From Pseudomonas inefficax (lineage in GTDB: Bacteria; Pseudomonadota; Gammaproteobacteria; Pseudomonadales; Pseudomonadaceae): a stretch of DNA of 55,042 nucleotides. Location of the stretch: assembly GCF_900277125.1 (NCBI RefSeq), contig NZ_OPYN01000025.1, positions 1 through 55,042 on the forward strand. The letters run 5' to 3'. Shown in pieces: positions 41,539 through 51,663 of this stretch. The notes under the pieces are model-generated. The model ran no database searches. It worked only from the letters and a program-made list of their open reading frames with translations, and was not told the DNA's origin. Both the position numbers and the translations under genes were made by a program. How positions within the stretch are numbered: position 1 is the stretch's first letter; each line of letters begins with the position of its first letter.

Positions 41539-42831
41539 TTATTGTGCCTGTACTTCCTTCAGGTAAGGCGCAGGTTCTGCGCCCAGGTTGTTCAGCACAC
41601 GCTGGCTGTACCAGTCGATGAAGTTGACCACACCAAACTCATAAGTCTTCGAGTAAGGCCCAGGCTGATACGCAGTGGAGTTGATCCCGCGCTGGTTCTC
41701 TTCCGCCAGACGACGGTCCTGGTCGTTGGTGGCGTCCCACACCTTGCGCATGTTTTCCGGGTTGTAATCCACGCCTTCCACAGCGTCCTTGTGCACCAGC
41801 CACTTGGTGGTGACCATGGTTTCCTGGGCGCTGATCGGCCACACGGTGAACACGATCATGTGGTCGCCCATGCAGTGGTTCCAGGAGTGCGGCAGGTGCA
41901 GGATGCGCATCGAGCCCAGGTCCGGGTTCTTGATGCGGCCCATCAGCTTCTTGCAGGCCTGCTTGCCGTCCATGGTCATCGACACGGTGCCTTTGAGCAG
42001 CGGCATGCGCACGATACGGTTACGCAGGCCATGGCTCTTGTGCAGGTACGGGATCTTCTCGGCTTCCCAGGCGGCAGCGGAGGCGGCCACGTGGTCCTTG
42101 AATTCCTGGCTGGCGCGTGGGTCGTTGGTGTCGTCCCATTCCAGCAGGGTTTGCAGCAGCTCCGGGTGCGAACCGTTGCAGTGGTAGCACTCGCGGTTGT
42201 TTTCCAGTACCAGCTTCCAGTTGGCCTTTTCCATCAAGGTGGTCTGTACCGCCACCTTGGTGTTTTCCATGTCGTACGGTTCCATGTAGTGGTCCAGAGT
42301 GGCCAGGAACTCGTCGATGGCAGGCGGGTTTTCCGCCAGGCTGATGAAGATGTAGCCGCCGGCGACCTTCACGTTCACTGGCTTCAGGCCATACTGGTTC
42401 ATGTCGAAGTCGGCACCCATTTCGGTGCCGGCGAACAGCAGGCGGCCGTCCAGCTCGTAGGTCCACTGGTGGTATGGGCAGACCAGCTTGGCCACTTTGC
42501 CCTTTTCGCTGACGCACAGGCGCGAACCACGGTGGCGGCAGACGTTGTGGAAGGCATGCACCTTACCTTCGGCGCCACGCACCACGATGATCGGGTTCTT
42601 GCCGATCTGCAGGGTGATGTAGTTGCCCTTGGCCGGGATCTCGCAGGTCATGCCGGCGATCAGCCACTCCTTGTGGAAGATCTCCTGCATGTCGATCTGG
42701 AACAGACGCTCGTCGGTGTAGAAAGGCTGGGGCAGCGAGTAGGTGCGCTCGCGGGTCTGCAGCATCTCGGCGGTGGCCTTGCGTGCAGGTTCCAGTGGAT
42801 CGCCCAGGCTCAGGGTTGCGGTGACGTCCAT
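41539..42831 (-). CDS. gbcA: Glycine betaine monooxygenase, Rieske oxygenase subunit GbcA
   Basis: 430 residues, a ring-hydroxylating-type oxygenase alpha subunit. The Rieske [2Fe-2S] ligands appear as CRHRGSRLC and CPYHQWTYELDG (about residues 96-120). The catalytic iron site is suggested by ENNRECYHCNGSHPELLQ (His-His) in the C-terminal domain. It demethylates glycine betaine to dimethylglycine with release of formaldehyde, using electrons from GbcB. I start at ATG 42831 (GAGGAA upstream). It is divergent from gbcB, and its end faces etfB across the DnaA-box region. Confidence 0.95.
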   Translation of the reverse strand: MDVTATLSLGDPLEPARKATAEMLQTRERTYSLPQPFYTDERLFQIDMQEIFHKEWLIAGMTCEIPAKGNYITLQIGKNPIIVVRGAEGKVHAFHNVCRHRGSRLCVSEKGKVAKLVCPYHQWTYELDGRLLFAGTEMGADFDMNQYGLKPVNVKVAGGYIFISLAENPPAIDEFLATLDHYMEPYDMENTKVAVQTTLMEKANWKLVLENNRECYHCNGSHPELLQTLLEWDDTNDPRASQEFKDHVAASAAAWEAEKIPYLHKSHGLRNRIVRMPLLKGTVSMTMDGKQACKKLMGRIKNPDLGSMRILHLPHSWNHCMGDHMIVFTVWPISAQETMVTTKWLVHKDAVEGVDYNPENMRKVWDATNDQDRRLAEENQRGINSTAYQPGPYSKTYEFGVVNFIDWYSQRVLNNLGAEPAPYLKEVQAQ

Positions 42832-43137
42832 CGTGTATTCCTCGGGGCCGTGTGCGGCCGGCAAAAGGTGGCTAATCGTTGTTGTGCCGCAAGGCTGTTC
42901 TCACGGCTCTTTGTTTCAACAGCAGGCTGGTTGTTTTGCCGTGGAGTGTGCGTCCGAAGGCGTCGTGAACCGTATCCATGGGCGACATGGCCGAATTGAA
43001 TTACGACTCCGCAGCCCTTGTGGTGCGCGGCTGGTCGCGATAAGCACGCCGATGTCGCTGGCAGGAATGTACGTTGCTCTCAGCTTGCGCATTATCCAAG
43101 CCATAAAAAGGCCAATAGTCGGCTGCTGGAGATGAAC
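42832..43137. other. 306-bp divergent promoter region gbcA-gbcB
   Basis: No gene. The segment around 42969-42990 (CCGTATCCATGGGCGACAT) resembles the proposed GbdR repeat upstream of cbcX-sdaA (GTATCCA...TGGGCGA), except for a three-base gap. Two further TCG-containing copies (TCGCGATAAG at 43035, TCGCTGGCAG at 43055) are 20 bp apart near gbcB. These are likely GbdR target regions, but the match is looser than at 22116. Confidence 0.45.
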
Positions 43138-44238
43138 ATGTCCGATACCTTCCTCAATCCGGTCACTACCCAGACCTGGGCCAACGGCCGCCACATCGTG
43201 CGCTGCGTCAAGGTCATCCAGGAGACCTGGGACGTGCGCACGTTCTGCTTCATGGCCGACCAGCCGATCATGTTCTTCTTCAAGCCAGGGCAGTTCGTCA
43301 CCCTGGAGCTGGAGATCGAAGGCAAGCCGGTGATGCGTTCCTATACCATTTCCAGTTCGCCGTCGGTGCCGTACAGCTTCTCGATCACCGTCAAGCGCGT
43401 GCCGGGTGGCCTGGTTTCCAACTTCCTGCACGACACCATGCACGAAGGCGCCGAGCTGCCGGTGCACGGCCCGGTGGGGCTGTTCAACGCCATCGATTTC
43501 CCGGCGCAGAAGGTGCTGTACCTTTCCGGCGGTGTCGGTATTACGCCGGTCATGTCGATGGCCCGCTGGTTCTACGACACCAACGGCAATGTCGACATGG
43601 TCTTCGTGCACAGCGCCCGTTCGCCGAAGGACATCATCTACCACCGCGAGCTGGAGCAGATGGCCTCGCGCATCCCCAACTTCAGCCTGCACATCATTTG
43701 TGAAAAGCATGGCCTGGGTGAGCCTTGGGCGGGTTATCGCGGCTACCTCAACCAGCGCCTGATGGAGCTGATCGCGCCGGACTACATGGAGCGCACGGTG
43801 TTCTGCTGCGGCCCGACGCCCTACATGAGCGCGGTCAAGCGCATGCTCGAAGCGGTCGGCTTCGACATGAAGAACTATCACGAGGAATCGTTCGGTGCGA
43901 CGCCGCCCGAGGCCAAGGCCGATGCGGTGGAGCACGCCGAGCAGGCGGCCGACGCGCCGGAGCTGGATGCGGCCGATCTCAACCTGGTGGAGTTCATCGG
44001 CAGCGAGAAGAGCATCCGTATCGCCCCGGGCGAGACCGTGCACGCGGCGGCCGCCAAGGTTGGCCTGATGATCCCGAAAGCCTGTGGCATGGGTATCTGC
44101 GGCACCTGCAAGGTGCTCAAGCTGGGCGGCGAAGTGGAGATGGAACACAACGGCGGCATTACCGAAGAGGACGAAGCCGAGGGCTACATCCTGTCATGCT
44201 GCAGCGTGCCGAAAGGGGATGTGCGGATCGATTACTGA
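43138..44238 (+). CDS. gbcB: Glycine betaine monooxygenase reductase GbcB
   Basis: 366 residues. The N-terminal part is a ferredoxin-NADP reductase module: FAD-binding RSYTISSSPSVPYSFSITVK and the NAD(P) site YLSGGVGITPVMSMARWF and FCCGPTPYMSAV. The C-terminal part is a plant-type [2Fe-2S] ferredoxin with KACGMGICGTCKVLK and a last cysteine in YILSCCSVP. It passes electrons from NAD(P)H to GbcA. Two ATGs are close together (43132, 43138); I choose 43138 because GGAG at 43128 is then six bases away. Confidence 0.94.
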   Translation: MSDTFLNPVTTQTWANGRHIVRCVKVIQETWDVRTFCFMADQPIMFFFKPGQFVTLELEIEGKPVMRSYTISSSPSVPYSFSITVKRVPGGLVSNFLHDTMHEGAELPVHGPVGLFNAIDFPAQKVLYLSGGVGITPVMSMARWFYDTNGNVDMVFVHSARSPKDIIYHRELEQMASRIPNFSLHIICEKHGLGEPWAGYRGYLNQRLMELIAPDYMERTVFCCGPTPYMSAVKRMLEAVGFDMKNYHEESFGATPPEAKADAVEHAEQAADAPELDAADLNLVEFIGSEKSIRIAPGETVHAAAAKVGLMIPKACGMGICGTCKVLKLGGEVEMEHNGGITEEDEAEGYILSCCSVPKGDVRIDY

Positions 44239-44250
44239 TCCGCAATCACA

Positions 44251-44354
44251 GGGGGCTGCTTTGCAGCCCATCGCGACACAAGGCCGCTCCTACAGGGGAT
44301 CGCGTACTTCCTGTAGGAGCGGCCTTGTGTCGCGATGGGCCGCAAAGCGGCCCC
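44251..44354. repeat. Paired REP elements (GCGGCCTTGTGTCGCGA type)
   Basis: CATCGCGACACAAGGCCGC and GCGGCCTTGTGTCGCGATG, flanked by GGGCTGC/GCAGCCC stems, between the convergent gbcB and chemoreceptor genes. Confidence 0.92.
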
Positions 44355-44361
44355 AGGTTTT

Positions 44362-45987
44362 TCAGGTACGGAAGCGCGCCACCAACCCATTCAGATCCAC
44401 GGCCAAGCGCGACAACTCCGCACTCGCCGCACTGGTCTGATGCGCCCCGGTAGCACTCTGCACCGACAGATCATTGATGTTCACCAGGTTGCGGTCCACT
44501 TCCCGCGCCACCTGCGCCTGCTCTTCCGCCGCGCTGGCAATCACCAGGTTACGTTCGTTGATCTGTGCCACCGCCCCGGCGATGGTGTCCAGCGCCATGC
44601 CTGCGCCACGTGCAATGTTCAGGGTGGATTCGGCGCGCTCGGTGCTGGTGCGCATCGATTCCACCGCTTCTTCCGTACCCCCCTGAATACTGCCGATCAT
44701 CCGCTCGATCTCACTGGTCGACTGCTGGGTACGATGAGCCAGCGCCCGCACCTCATCGGCCACCACGGCAAAACCACGGCCCGCCTCACCTGCACGCGCC
44801 GCCTCGATGGCGGCGTTCAGCGCCAGCAGGTTGGTCTGGTCGGCCAGGCCACGGATCACATCCAGCACCTTGCCAATATCGCGCGACTGTTCGGCCAGGT
44901 GAGTGATCAATTTGGCAGTAGCCTGCACATCGCCGCTCATGCGCTCGATGGCACCCACGGTCTCCATTACCAAGTCACGCCCATCACCGGTGGAGCGGCT
45001 GGCTTCACTGGATGCTTCCGAGGTGCTCACGGCATTGCGCGCCACTTCTTCCACAGCGCTGGTCATTTCAGTCACCGCAGTGGCAGCCTGTTCGATCTCG
45101 TTGTTCTGCTGTTGCAGGCCACGGGCACTTTCGTCGGTGACGGCATTCAATTCTTCGGCCGCCGAGGCCAGCTGGGTAGCGGAGCCAGCGATCTGTTGCA
45201 GGGTGTCGCGCAGCTTGTCCTGCATGCGGGCCATGGCGCGCAGCAGGCGTGCGGCTTCATCGGTGCCTTCGGCGCGGATGATGTGGGTCAGGTCTCCGTC
45301 GGCGACCTGTTCGGCGCTCTTGAGTGCTTCTTCGATCGGCTTGACGATGCTGCGGGTCAGCAGGAAGGCGCAGACGAAAGTCAGTACGGTGGCGGCGACC
45401 AGCAGGCCGATCACCAGGGCGAAGGCAGCGGCATACTGGTTGGCAGCCTTTTCGTTGGTGGCGCGGGTCTGGTCGGTATTGATACGCACCAAGGTGTCCA
45501 TGACCTTGTTGATCTGTTCGGAGTTGGCCAGCAGGTCGCGGTTGAGCAGGTCGCGCAGTTCGTCGACGCGGTCGGCCTGGCTCAGGCTGCGCATGCGCGA
45601 CTCAAGCTGGCGGTACTGGTTGAGCAACAGGCCGTACTGGTCGAACGCGGCTTGTTCGTCGGCGGCGCCGATCATTGGCAGGTAGGCCTGGCGTGCGCGG
45701 TCGATCTGGCTGTTGCGCTCGTCCAGCAGGCTCAGGGTCTCGCGCTGGGTTGCCGGCTCGCGGTTGAGCAGCAGGCGGTAGGAGAGGGTGCGCATGCGCA
45801 GGTTCAGGGCGGTGAGCTCGTCGAGGATCTTGATGCTTGGCACGCTGACCTGTTCGATGACGACGCCGGCCTGGCGGATGTTGCCCATCTGGATGAGCGA
45901 GAAGATACCGAGGCCAAGCATCAGCAGGCCGATGAGCGCGAAACCGAGCAGCGCGCGCGGGGCGATGTTCATATTGCGTAGAGACAT
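44362..45987 (-). CDS. Methyl-accepting chemotaxis protein with four-helix-bundle sensor
   Basis: 541 residues. TM1 ([20 protein letters not shown]) and TM2 ([21 protein letters not shown]) bracket a periplasmic helical domain of about 160 residues, a 4HB/TarH-type sensor. A HAMP domain follows ([20 protein letters not shown]), then a long coiled-coil signalling domain with the hairpin tip [20 protein letters not shown]. There is no C-terminal pentapeptide for CheR/CheB. The ligand is unknown; the position next to gbcB hints at an amine, without proof. The ATG at 45987 has no clear Shine-Dalgarno, and another ATG lies at 45972. Confidence 0.92.
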   Translation of the reverse strand: MSLRNMNIAPRALLGFALIGLLMLGLGIFSLIQMGNIRQAGVVIEQVSVPSIKILDELTALNLRMRTLSYRLLLNREPATQRETLSLLDERNSQIDRARQAYLPMIGAADEQAAFDQYGLLLNQYRQLESRMRSLSQADRVDELRDLLNRDLLANSEQINKVMDTLVRINTDQTRATNEKAANQYAAAFALVIGLLVAATVLTFVCAFLLTRSIVKPIEEALKSAEQVADGDLTHIIRAEGTDEAARLLRAMARMQDKLRDTLQQIAGSATQLASAAEELNAVTDESARGLQQQNNEIEQAATAVTEMTSAVEEVARNAVSTSEASSEASRSTGDGRDLVMETVGAIERMSGDVQATAKLITHLAEQSRDIGKVLDVIRGLADQTNLLALNAAIEAARAGEAGRGFAVVADEVRALAHRTQQSTSEIERMIGSIQGGTEEAVESMRTSTERAESTLNIARGAGMALDTIAGAVAQINERNLVIASAAEEQAQVAREVDRNLVNINDLSVQSATGAHQTSAASAELSRLAVDLNGLVARFRT

Positions 45988-46263
45988 GGAGGGGACGATC
46001 CAGGCAAGGAAAAAATGGGTGCGCAAGTGCGACAAAACATGACTTGCCGGGCTATCGGTTGTGACTGCTCAGTCTTGAGTGCTATTGGCGAAAATTGTGA
46101 GGTTGCTAACCTTTTCCTGACCGGCGGTTGACCCAGGTCGGAACAAGGGGGTGGTTCCTCTGTCAATCTGCGGGTTAGACACCTTGTGAATCCGATATTT
46201 AATGGCGATGGGCCGCACTTTTCTTTATCGTGTGCGCCCCTCGCAACAACCTGAGATAGACCC

Positions 46264-46494
46264 ATGCTGGAAGCTTCCCTTAACCAAATCGAGCAACTGG
46301 TCAGCGACCTGATGCAGAAGAACGCTCAACTCACCGAGCAGAACACCGCCCTCGGCCAGGAACTGGCCCAGGCCAAGGAAGAGAACGAAACCCTGCAGCT
46401 GTCGCTGATGGAGCAGGAAGAGAAGAACGGCAGCACCGCCGCACGCCTGCAGGCCCTGCTCGAGCGCGCCAACGCCGGCGTCGTAGGCGCATGA
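46264..46494 (+). CDS. ZapB-like / TIGR02449 coiled-coil protein
   Basis: 76 residues, almost entirely a heptad-type coiled coil (LNQIEQLVSDLMQKNAQLTEQNTALGQELAQ...), like the small protein encoded beside zapA in pseudomonads. It overlaps zapA by four bases (ATGA), so the products probably work together. ZapB-type proteins in other bacteria link FtsZ rings to the chromosome; this role is inferred from size, coil pattern and neighbour. The usual companion, 6S RNA, is not seen here. Confidence 0.8.
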   Translation: MLEASLNQIEQLVSDLMQKNAQLTEQNTALGQELAQAKEENETLQLSLMEQEEKNGSTAARLQALLERANAGVVGA

Positions 46495-46793
46495 CACTGC
46501 GAGCGCAGCCGATCAATGTCGTGTCGATCCTCGGCAACGACTATTCGATCAAGGCGCCTGAAGGCCAGGAAGCGACCCTGGCCCAGGCGGTGCAGATGCT
46601 CAACACCGCCCTGGCCCAGACCAAGCGTCAGTACCCGACCCTGATCGGCGACAAGTTGCTGGTACTGGCCGCGCTGAACCTGTGTTCGCGGCAGATCGAA
46701 CTGCAGGATGAGCACCGCAAGACGCTGGAGCGTACTCAGGCGCAGATCGACGCCACGGTGGATGCCATCGTTCGGACCATGGCCGAACAATAA
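46491..46793 (+). CDS. zapA: Cell division protein ZapA
   Basis: 100 residues. The start INVVSILGNDYSIKAPEGQEATLAQAVQMLN is the conserved ZapA globular head, and the rest (ARTQAQIDATV region) forms the coiled-coil dimerisation helix. ZapA promotes bundling of FtsZ filaments at mid-cell. It shares four bases with the zapB-like gene. In many gamma-proteobacteria zapA is followed by ssrS (6S RNA) and a 5-formyl-THF cyclo-ligase gene. Here a REP pair and a chemoreceptor gene follow, so this may be a second, paralogous copy. Confidence 0.88.
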   Translation: MTLRAQPINVVSILGNDYSIKAPEGQEATLAQAVQMLNTALAQTKRQYPTLIGDKLLVLAALNLCSRQIELQDEHRKTLERTQAQIDATVDAIVRTMAEQ

Positions 46794-46809
46794 GGTCTTG
46801 CTTCGATCT

Positions 46810-46884
46810 CTGTGGGAGCGGGTTCACCCGCGAATGCGATAATTGATCCACTGACGCATTCGCGGGTGAACCCGCTCCCACAGG
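46810..46884. repeat. Paired REP elements (GGGAGCGGG type)
   Basis: TGTGGGAGCGGGTTCACCC and GGGTGAACCCGCTCCCACAGG lie between zapA and the mcpH promoter region. Confidence 0.92.
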
Positions 46885-46925
46885 GGCATCTGATTGCTTC
46901 AGGTCACTGGATTAACTGGATACGC

Positions 46926-46968
46926 AAGTGTATACACTTTCCGCAAAACAATAATTATGCGGGAGTAG
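46926..46968 (+). promoter_or_regulatory. Palindrome and hairpin at the mcpH start
   Basis: AAGTGTATACACTT (46926-46939) is a perfect 14-bp palindrome of the TGTATACA kind, a common type of regulator site. Directly after it, CCGCA (46941-46945) and TGCGG (46958-46962) can form a hairpin that partly covers the Shine-Dalgarno GGGAG (46961-46965). The ATG is at 46972. Confidence 0.5.
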
Positions 46969-46971
46969 AGT

Positions 46972-48909
46972 ATGCGTATCTGGCGTAAGAGCATCCAATG
47001 GCAGTTGATCACCAGCATGGGCGCCGCCCTGCTGGCGAGTATCCTGGTGGTGGTCATCATTTTCACGGTGGCGCTCAACCGCCTCACTGAGCGCTACCTG
47101 GTCGACACCGCCCTGCCCGCCAGCATCGAGGCCATCCGCAACGACATTGAGCGCATGCTTGGCCAGCCGCTGGTGGCGGCGGCGGACATCGCCGGCAACA
47201 CCCTGCTGCGCGACTGGTTAGCCGCCGGCGAAGACCCCGCGCAGGTCGCACCATTCATCGAATACCTGACCGCCGCCAAGCAGCGCAACCAGGCCTTCAC
47301 CACTTTGTTCGTCTCGACCGAAACCGGCCACTACTACAACGAGAATGGCCTGGACCGTACCCTCAGCCGCAGCAATCCCAAGGACAAATGGTTCTACGGC
47401 TACATCGACAGCGGCGCCGAACGCCTGATCAACATCGATATCGACGGCGCTACCGGCGAGCTCGCCCTGTTCATCGACTATCGCGTGGAAAAGAACGGCC
47501 AACTGGTCGGTGTGGCCGGCATGGGCTTGCGCATGACCGAGCTGTCGAAATTGATCCATGACTTCAAGTTTGGCGAGCACGGCAAGGTGTTCCTGGTGCG
47601 TAACGATGGCCTGATCCAGGTTCATCCGGACGCTGCCTTCAGCGGCAAACGCCAGCTCACGGAACAGCTTGGCACGGATGCCGCCAAGGCGCTGATGACC
47701 GGCGGCCAAGGCCTGCGCAGCAGCCGCTTCAGCCGTGACGGTGAAAGCTACCTGGCGCTCGGCCTACCCCTGCGCGACCTCAACTGGACCCTGGTTGCCG
47801 AGGTGCCCGAGGAGGAAATCTACGCGCAAATGCATCAGGCGGTATGGCTGACCAGCCTGATTGGTGGTGCGGTGGCCCTGGTCTCGCTGCTGCTGGTGGT
47901 GCTGCTGGCGCGTGGACTGGTGCGGCCGATCCGCCGCGTGACCGCGGCGTTGGTGCAGATTGGCAGTGGCGCAGGTGACCTCAGTCACCGGCTGGACGAT
48001 TCACGCCAGGACGAACTGGGTGACCTGGCGCGTGGCTTCAACCGTTTTCTCGACAGCCAGCGCCGCTTGATCGGCGAGGTACTGCACACTTCCGAGCGGC
48101 TGCACCTGGCGGTCGAGCAGGTGACACAGGTGGTGGACAACACCGCCGAGCGTTCCGGACGCCAGCAGGAAATGACCGAAATGGTCGCTACCGCCGTGCA
48201 CGAAATGGGTTTGACCGTGCAGGACATTGCCCGCAATGCCGGCGATGCGGCCCAGGCCTCGCAGTCGGCGCGGGAGGAAGCCTTGCAAGCGCGTGAAGTG
48301 GTGCAACGCTCGATTCGTGGTATCGAGGGGATGTCGGGTGATATCGGCAAGGCGGCCGATGCAGTCAGCCGGTTGGCTGATGAAGTAGCCTCGATCGACG
48401 AAGTTCTCGCAGTGATCCGTAGTATTTCCGAGCAGACCAACCTGCTGGCGCTGAATGCCGCCATCGAGGCGGCCAGGGCAGGGGAGATGGGGCGTGGGTT
48501 TGCCGTGGTGGCTGATGAGGTGCGTACTTTGGCCCGGCGCACGCAGCTGTCCACCGACGAAGTGCAGCAGATGATCCAGCGCTTGAAGCAGGGCGCGGGT
48601 TCGGCGGTGAGTTCGATGCAGGCGGGGCAGCAGGCTACCGGCAGTGGCGTGGAGTCGAGCCAGCGTACCGGGGCGTCGTTGGGCGCGATTACCGACCAGG
48701 TGGAGCACATCAGCGACATGAACCATCAGGTGGCTACTGCGACCGAAGAGCAATCGGCGGTGACCGAGGAGATCAACCGTACGGTGCAGGGGATTTCCGA
48801 CCTGGCGCGGGAGACGGCGGCAGAGGTGCAGGGCTGTCGCGAAGAGTGCCAGGCGCTGCGTGGCCTGGCCGATGACCTGGCGCGGCAGATGGGTGGGTTC
48901 AGGCTTTAG
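46972..48909 (+). CDS. mcpH: dCACHE chemoreceptor, probably McpH
   Basis: 645 residues. TM1 ([19 protein letters not shown]) and TM2 ([20 protein letters not shown]) enclose about 260 periplasmic residues of double-CACHE type ([39 protein letters not shown], and a second module with [19 protein letters not shown]). A HAMP domain and a methyl-accepting domain with tip [23 protein letters not shown] follow. In P. putida KT2440 the receptor McpH, which senses metabolisable purines, is encoded just before ltaE as I recall; the same position here supports the name. Ligand specificity is not visible in the sequence. Confidence 0.85.
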   Translation: MRIWRKSIQWQLITSMGAALLASILVVVIIFTVALNRLTERYLVDTALPASIEAIRNDIERMLGQPLVAAADIAGNTLLRDWLAAGEDPAQVAPFIEYLTAAKQRNQAFTTLFVSTETGHYYNENGLDRTLSRSNPKDKWFYGYIDSGAERLINIDIDGATGELALFIDYRVEKNGQLVGVAGMGLRMTELSKLIHDFKFGEHGKVFLVRNDGLIQVHPDAAFSGKRQLTEQLGTDAAKALMTGGQGLRSSRFSRDGESYLALGLPLRDLNWTLVAEVPEEEIYAQMHQAVWLTSLIGGAVALVSLLLVVLLARGLVRPIRRVTAALVQIGSGAGDLSHRLDDSRQDELGDLARGFNRFLDSQRRLIGEVLHTSERLHLAVEQVTQVVDNTAERSGRQQEMTEMVATAVHEMGLTVQDIARNAGDAAQASQSAREEALQAREVVQRSIRGIEGMSGDIGKAADAVSRLADEVASIDEVLAVIRSISEQTNLLALNAAIEAARAGEMGRGFAVVADEVRTLARRTQLSTDEVQQMIQRLKQGAGSAVSSMQAGQQATGSGVESSQRTGASLGAITDQVEHISDMNHQVATATEEQSAVTEEINRTVQGISDLARETAAEVQGCREECQALRGLADDLARQMGGFRL

Positions 48910-48922
48910 ATCAGTGTTGGCT

Positions 48923-49010
48923 TCTTCGCGGGTAAACCCGCTCCCACAGGTGAATAACCAGCCTTGAGGCTTTTGCTATCCCTGTGGGAGCGGGTTTACC
49001 CGCGAAGAGG
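48923..49010. repeat. Paired REP elements (GGGAGCGGG type)
   Basis: CTTCTTCGCGGGTAAACCCGC and GGGAGCGGGTTTACCCGCGAAG between the convergent mcpH and ltaE genes. Confidence 0.92.
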
Positions 49011-49015
49011 CCCGG

Positions 49016-50056
49016 TCAGGCGGTGATGATGCTGCGGATATCCGCCGCCAGCTCGCGCACCCGCTCTTCCTCGGTATCCCACGAGCACATGAACCGCGCC
49101 CCGCCGCTACCAATGAAGGTGTAGAACCGCCACCCCCTGCCGCGCAGCGCTTCGATCGCGTGCTCCGGCATCTGCAGGAACACCCCGTTGGCCTCCACCG
49201 GGAACATCAGCTCCACCCCCGGCAGGTCACTCACCAGCGAGGCGAGCAGCTGCGCACAATGGTTGGCATGCGCGCCATGGCGCAGCCAGGCGCCATCTTC
49301 CAGCAGGCCTACCCAAGGCGCCGACAGGAAGCGCATCTTCGATGCCAGCTGCCCGGCCTGCTTGCAGCGGTAGTCGAAGTCCTCGGCCAGCTGGCGGTTG
49401 AAGAACAGGATCGCCTCGCCCACTGCCATGCCGTTCTTGGTGCCACCGAAGCACAGCACGTCGACGCCGGCCTTCCAGGTCAGCTCTGCCGGGCTGCAGC
49501 CCAGGAACGAGCAGGCATTGCTGAAACGTGCGCCGTCCATGTGCAGGTTCAGGCCCAGCTCCTTGCAGGTGGCGCTGATCGCCTTGAGCTCATCGGGGCG
49601 GTAGACGGTCCCGACCTCGGTGGCCTGGGTCAGGGTCACCACCCGTGGCTTGGGGTAATGGATGTCCTGGCGCTTCAGCGCCACTTCGCGGATCGACTGC
49701 GGCGTCAGCTTGCCGTTGACACTGGGCGCGGTCAGCAGCTTGGAGCCGTTGGAGAAGAACTCCGGCGCGCCGCACTCATCGGTTTCGACGTGGGCGGTCT
49801 CGGAGCAGATCACGCTGTGGTAGCTCTGGCACAGCGAGGCCAGGGCCAGGGAGTTGGCGGCGGTGCCATTGAAGGCGAAGAACACCTCGCAGTCGGTTTC
49901 GAACAGCTTGCGGAAGTATTCCGCAGCGCGTTCGGTCCACTGGTCGTCGCCATAGGCGCGGTCGTGGCCATGGTTGGCTTTTTCCATCGCCGCCCAGGCT
50001 TCGGGGCAGATACCGGAATAGTTGTCGCTGGCGAATTGTTGGCTCTTGTCTGTCAT
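49016..50056 (-). CDS. ltaE: Low-specificity L-threonine aldolase
   Basis: 346 residues, a PLP fold-type I enzyme. The cofactor lysine lies in VLCFGGTKNGMAVGEAILF (about residue 208). Other conserved parts are FASDNYSGICPEAW at the start, FFAFNGTAANSLALASLC, ETAHVETDECGAPEFF and LHMDGARFSNA. It splits L-threonine and L-allo-threonine to glycine and acetaldehyde. The start has AGGA upstream. Its position next to glyA and sox genes fits glycine metabolism in this island. Confidence 0.93.
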   Translation of the reverse strand: MTDKSQQFASDNYSGICPEAWAAMEKANHGHDRAYGDDQWTERAAEYFRKLFETDCEVFFAFNGTAANSLALASLCQSYHSVICSETAHVETDECGAPEFFSNGSKLLTAPSVNGKLTPQSIREVALKRQDIHYPKPRVVTLTQATEVGTVYRPDELKAISATCKELGLNLHMDGARFSNACSFLGCSPAELTWKAGVDVLCFGGTKNGMAVGEAILFFNRQLAEDFDYRCKQAGQLASKMRFLSAPWVGLLEDGAWLRHGAHANHCAQLLASLVSDLPGVELMFPVEANGVFLQMPEHAIEALRGRGWRFYTFIGSGGARFMCSWDTEEERVRELAADIRSIITA

Positions 50057-50394
50057 GGCACTGTCCTGTGAACGACGCAGAACAGCACTCTAAACCATCG
50101 ATTCAGCAGTTGCCTATACAAGCGGTGCAGCGTTTGATTTCGGCATTGCCTGTACTGGCCTCTTCGCGGCTAAAGCCGCTCCCACAGGGAGATTGCAAGC
50201 ATTGAGGCACCGCCGTACCTGTGGGAGCGGGTTCACCCGCGAAAGGGCCGGCACGGTCAACACAAAAGCGAATGTCGTAAACGCGCCATTGCAAGGCGTG
50301 CGCAGGCATCTGACCCGTCCCGGCCAGTCATAACATCGCCACAAAGGGCCACAGTGCCCCAAGACAAGAAATGATCGCTGCCGGGAGATACACG
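50057..50394. other. 338-bp divergent region ltaE-glyA
   Basis: It holds a REP pair (50157-50250), one copy of which is slightly decayed (GCGGCTAAAGCCGC). The last 145 bases before glyA must carry its promoter. I looked for a glycine riboswitch (conserved GCCGAAGG-type cores) and found none. Confidence 0.5.
50157..50250. repeat. Paired REP elements (GGGAGCGGG type)
   Basis: GGCCTCTTCGCGGCTAAAGCC and GGGAGCGGGTTCACCCGCGAA; the left copy has a shortened stem. Confidence 0.88.
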
Positions 50395-51648
<1,254 letters not shown>

Positions 51649-51663
51649 GTGGAGTCACACACC

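Noticed and set aside
41542..42999. 485-codon plus-strand frame opposite gbcA
   Set aside because: gbcA has intact Rieske ligands and a good start; the opposite frame shows no family.
46794..46971. 6S RNA (ssrS) after zapA
   Set aside because: The gap is filled by a REP pair and the mcpH promoter region and is too short for the usual 6S structure.
50251..50394. Glycine riboswitch before glyA-soxBDA
   Set aside because: No conserved glycine-aptamer core or tandem structure was found.
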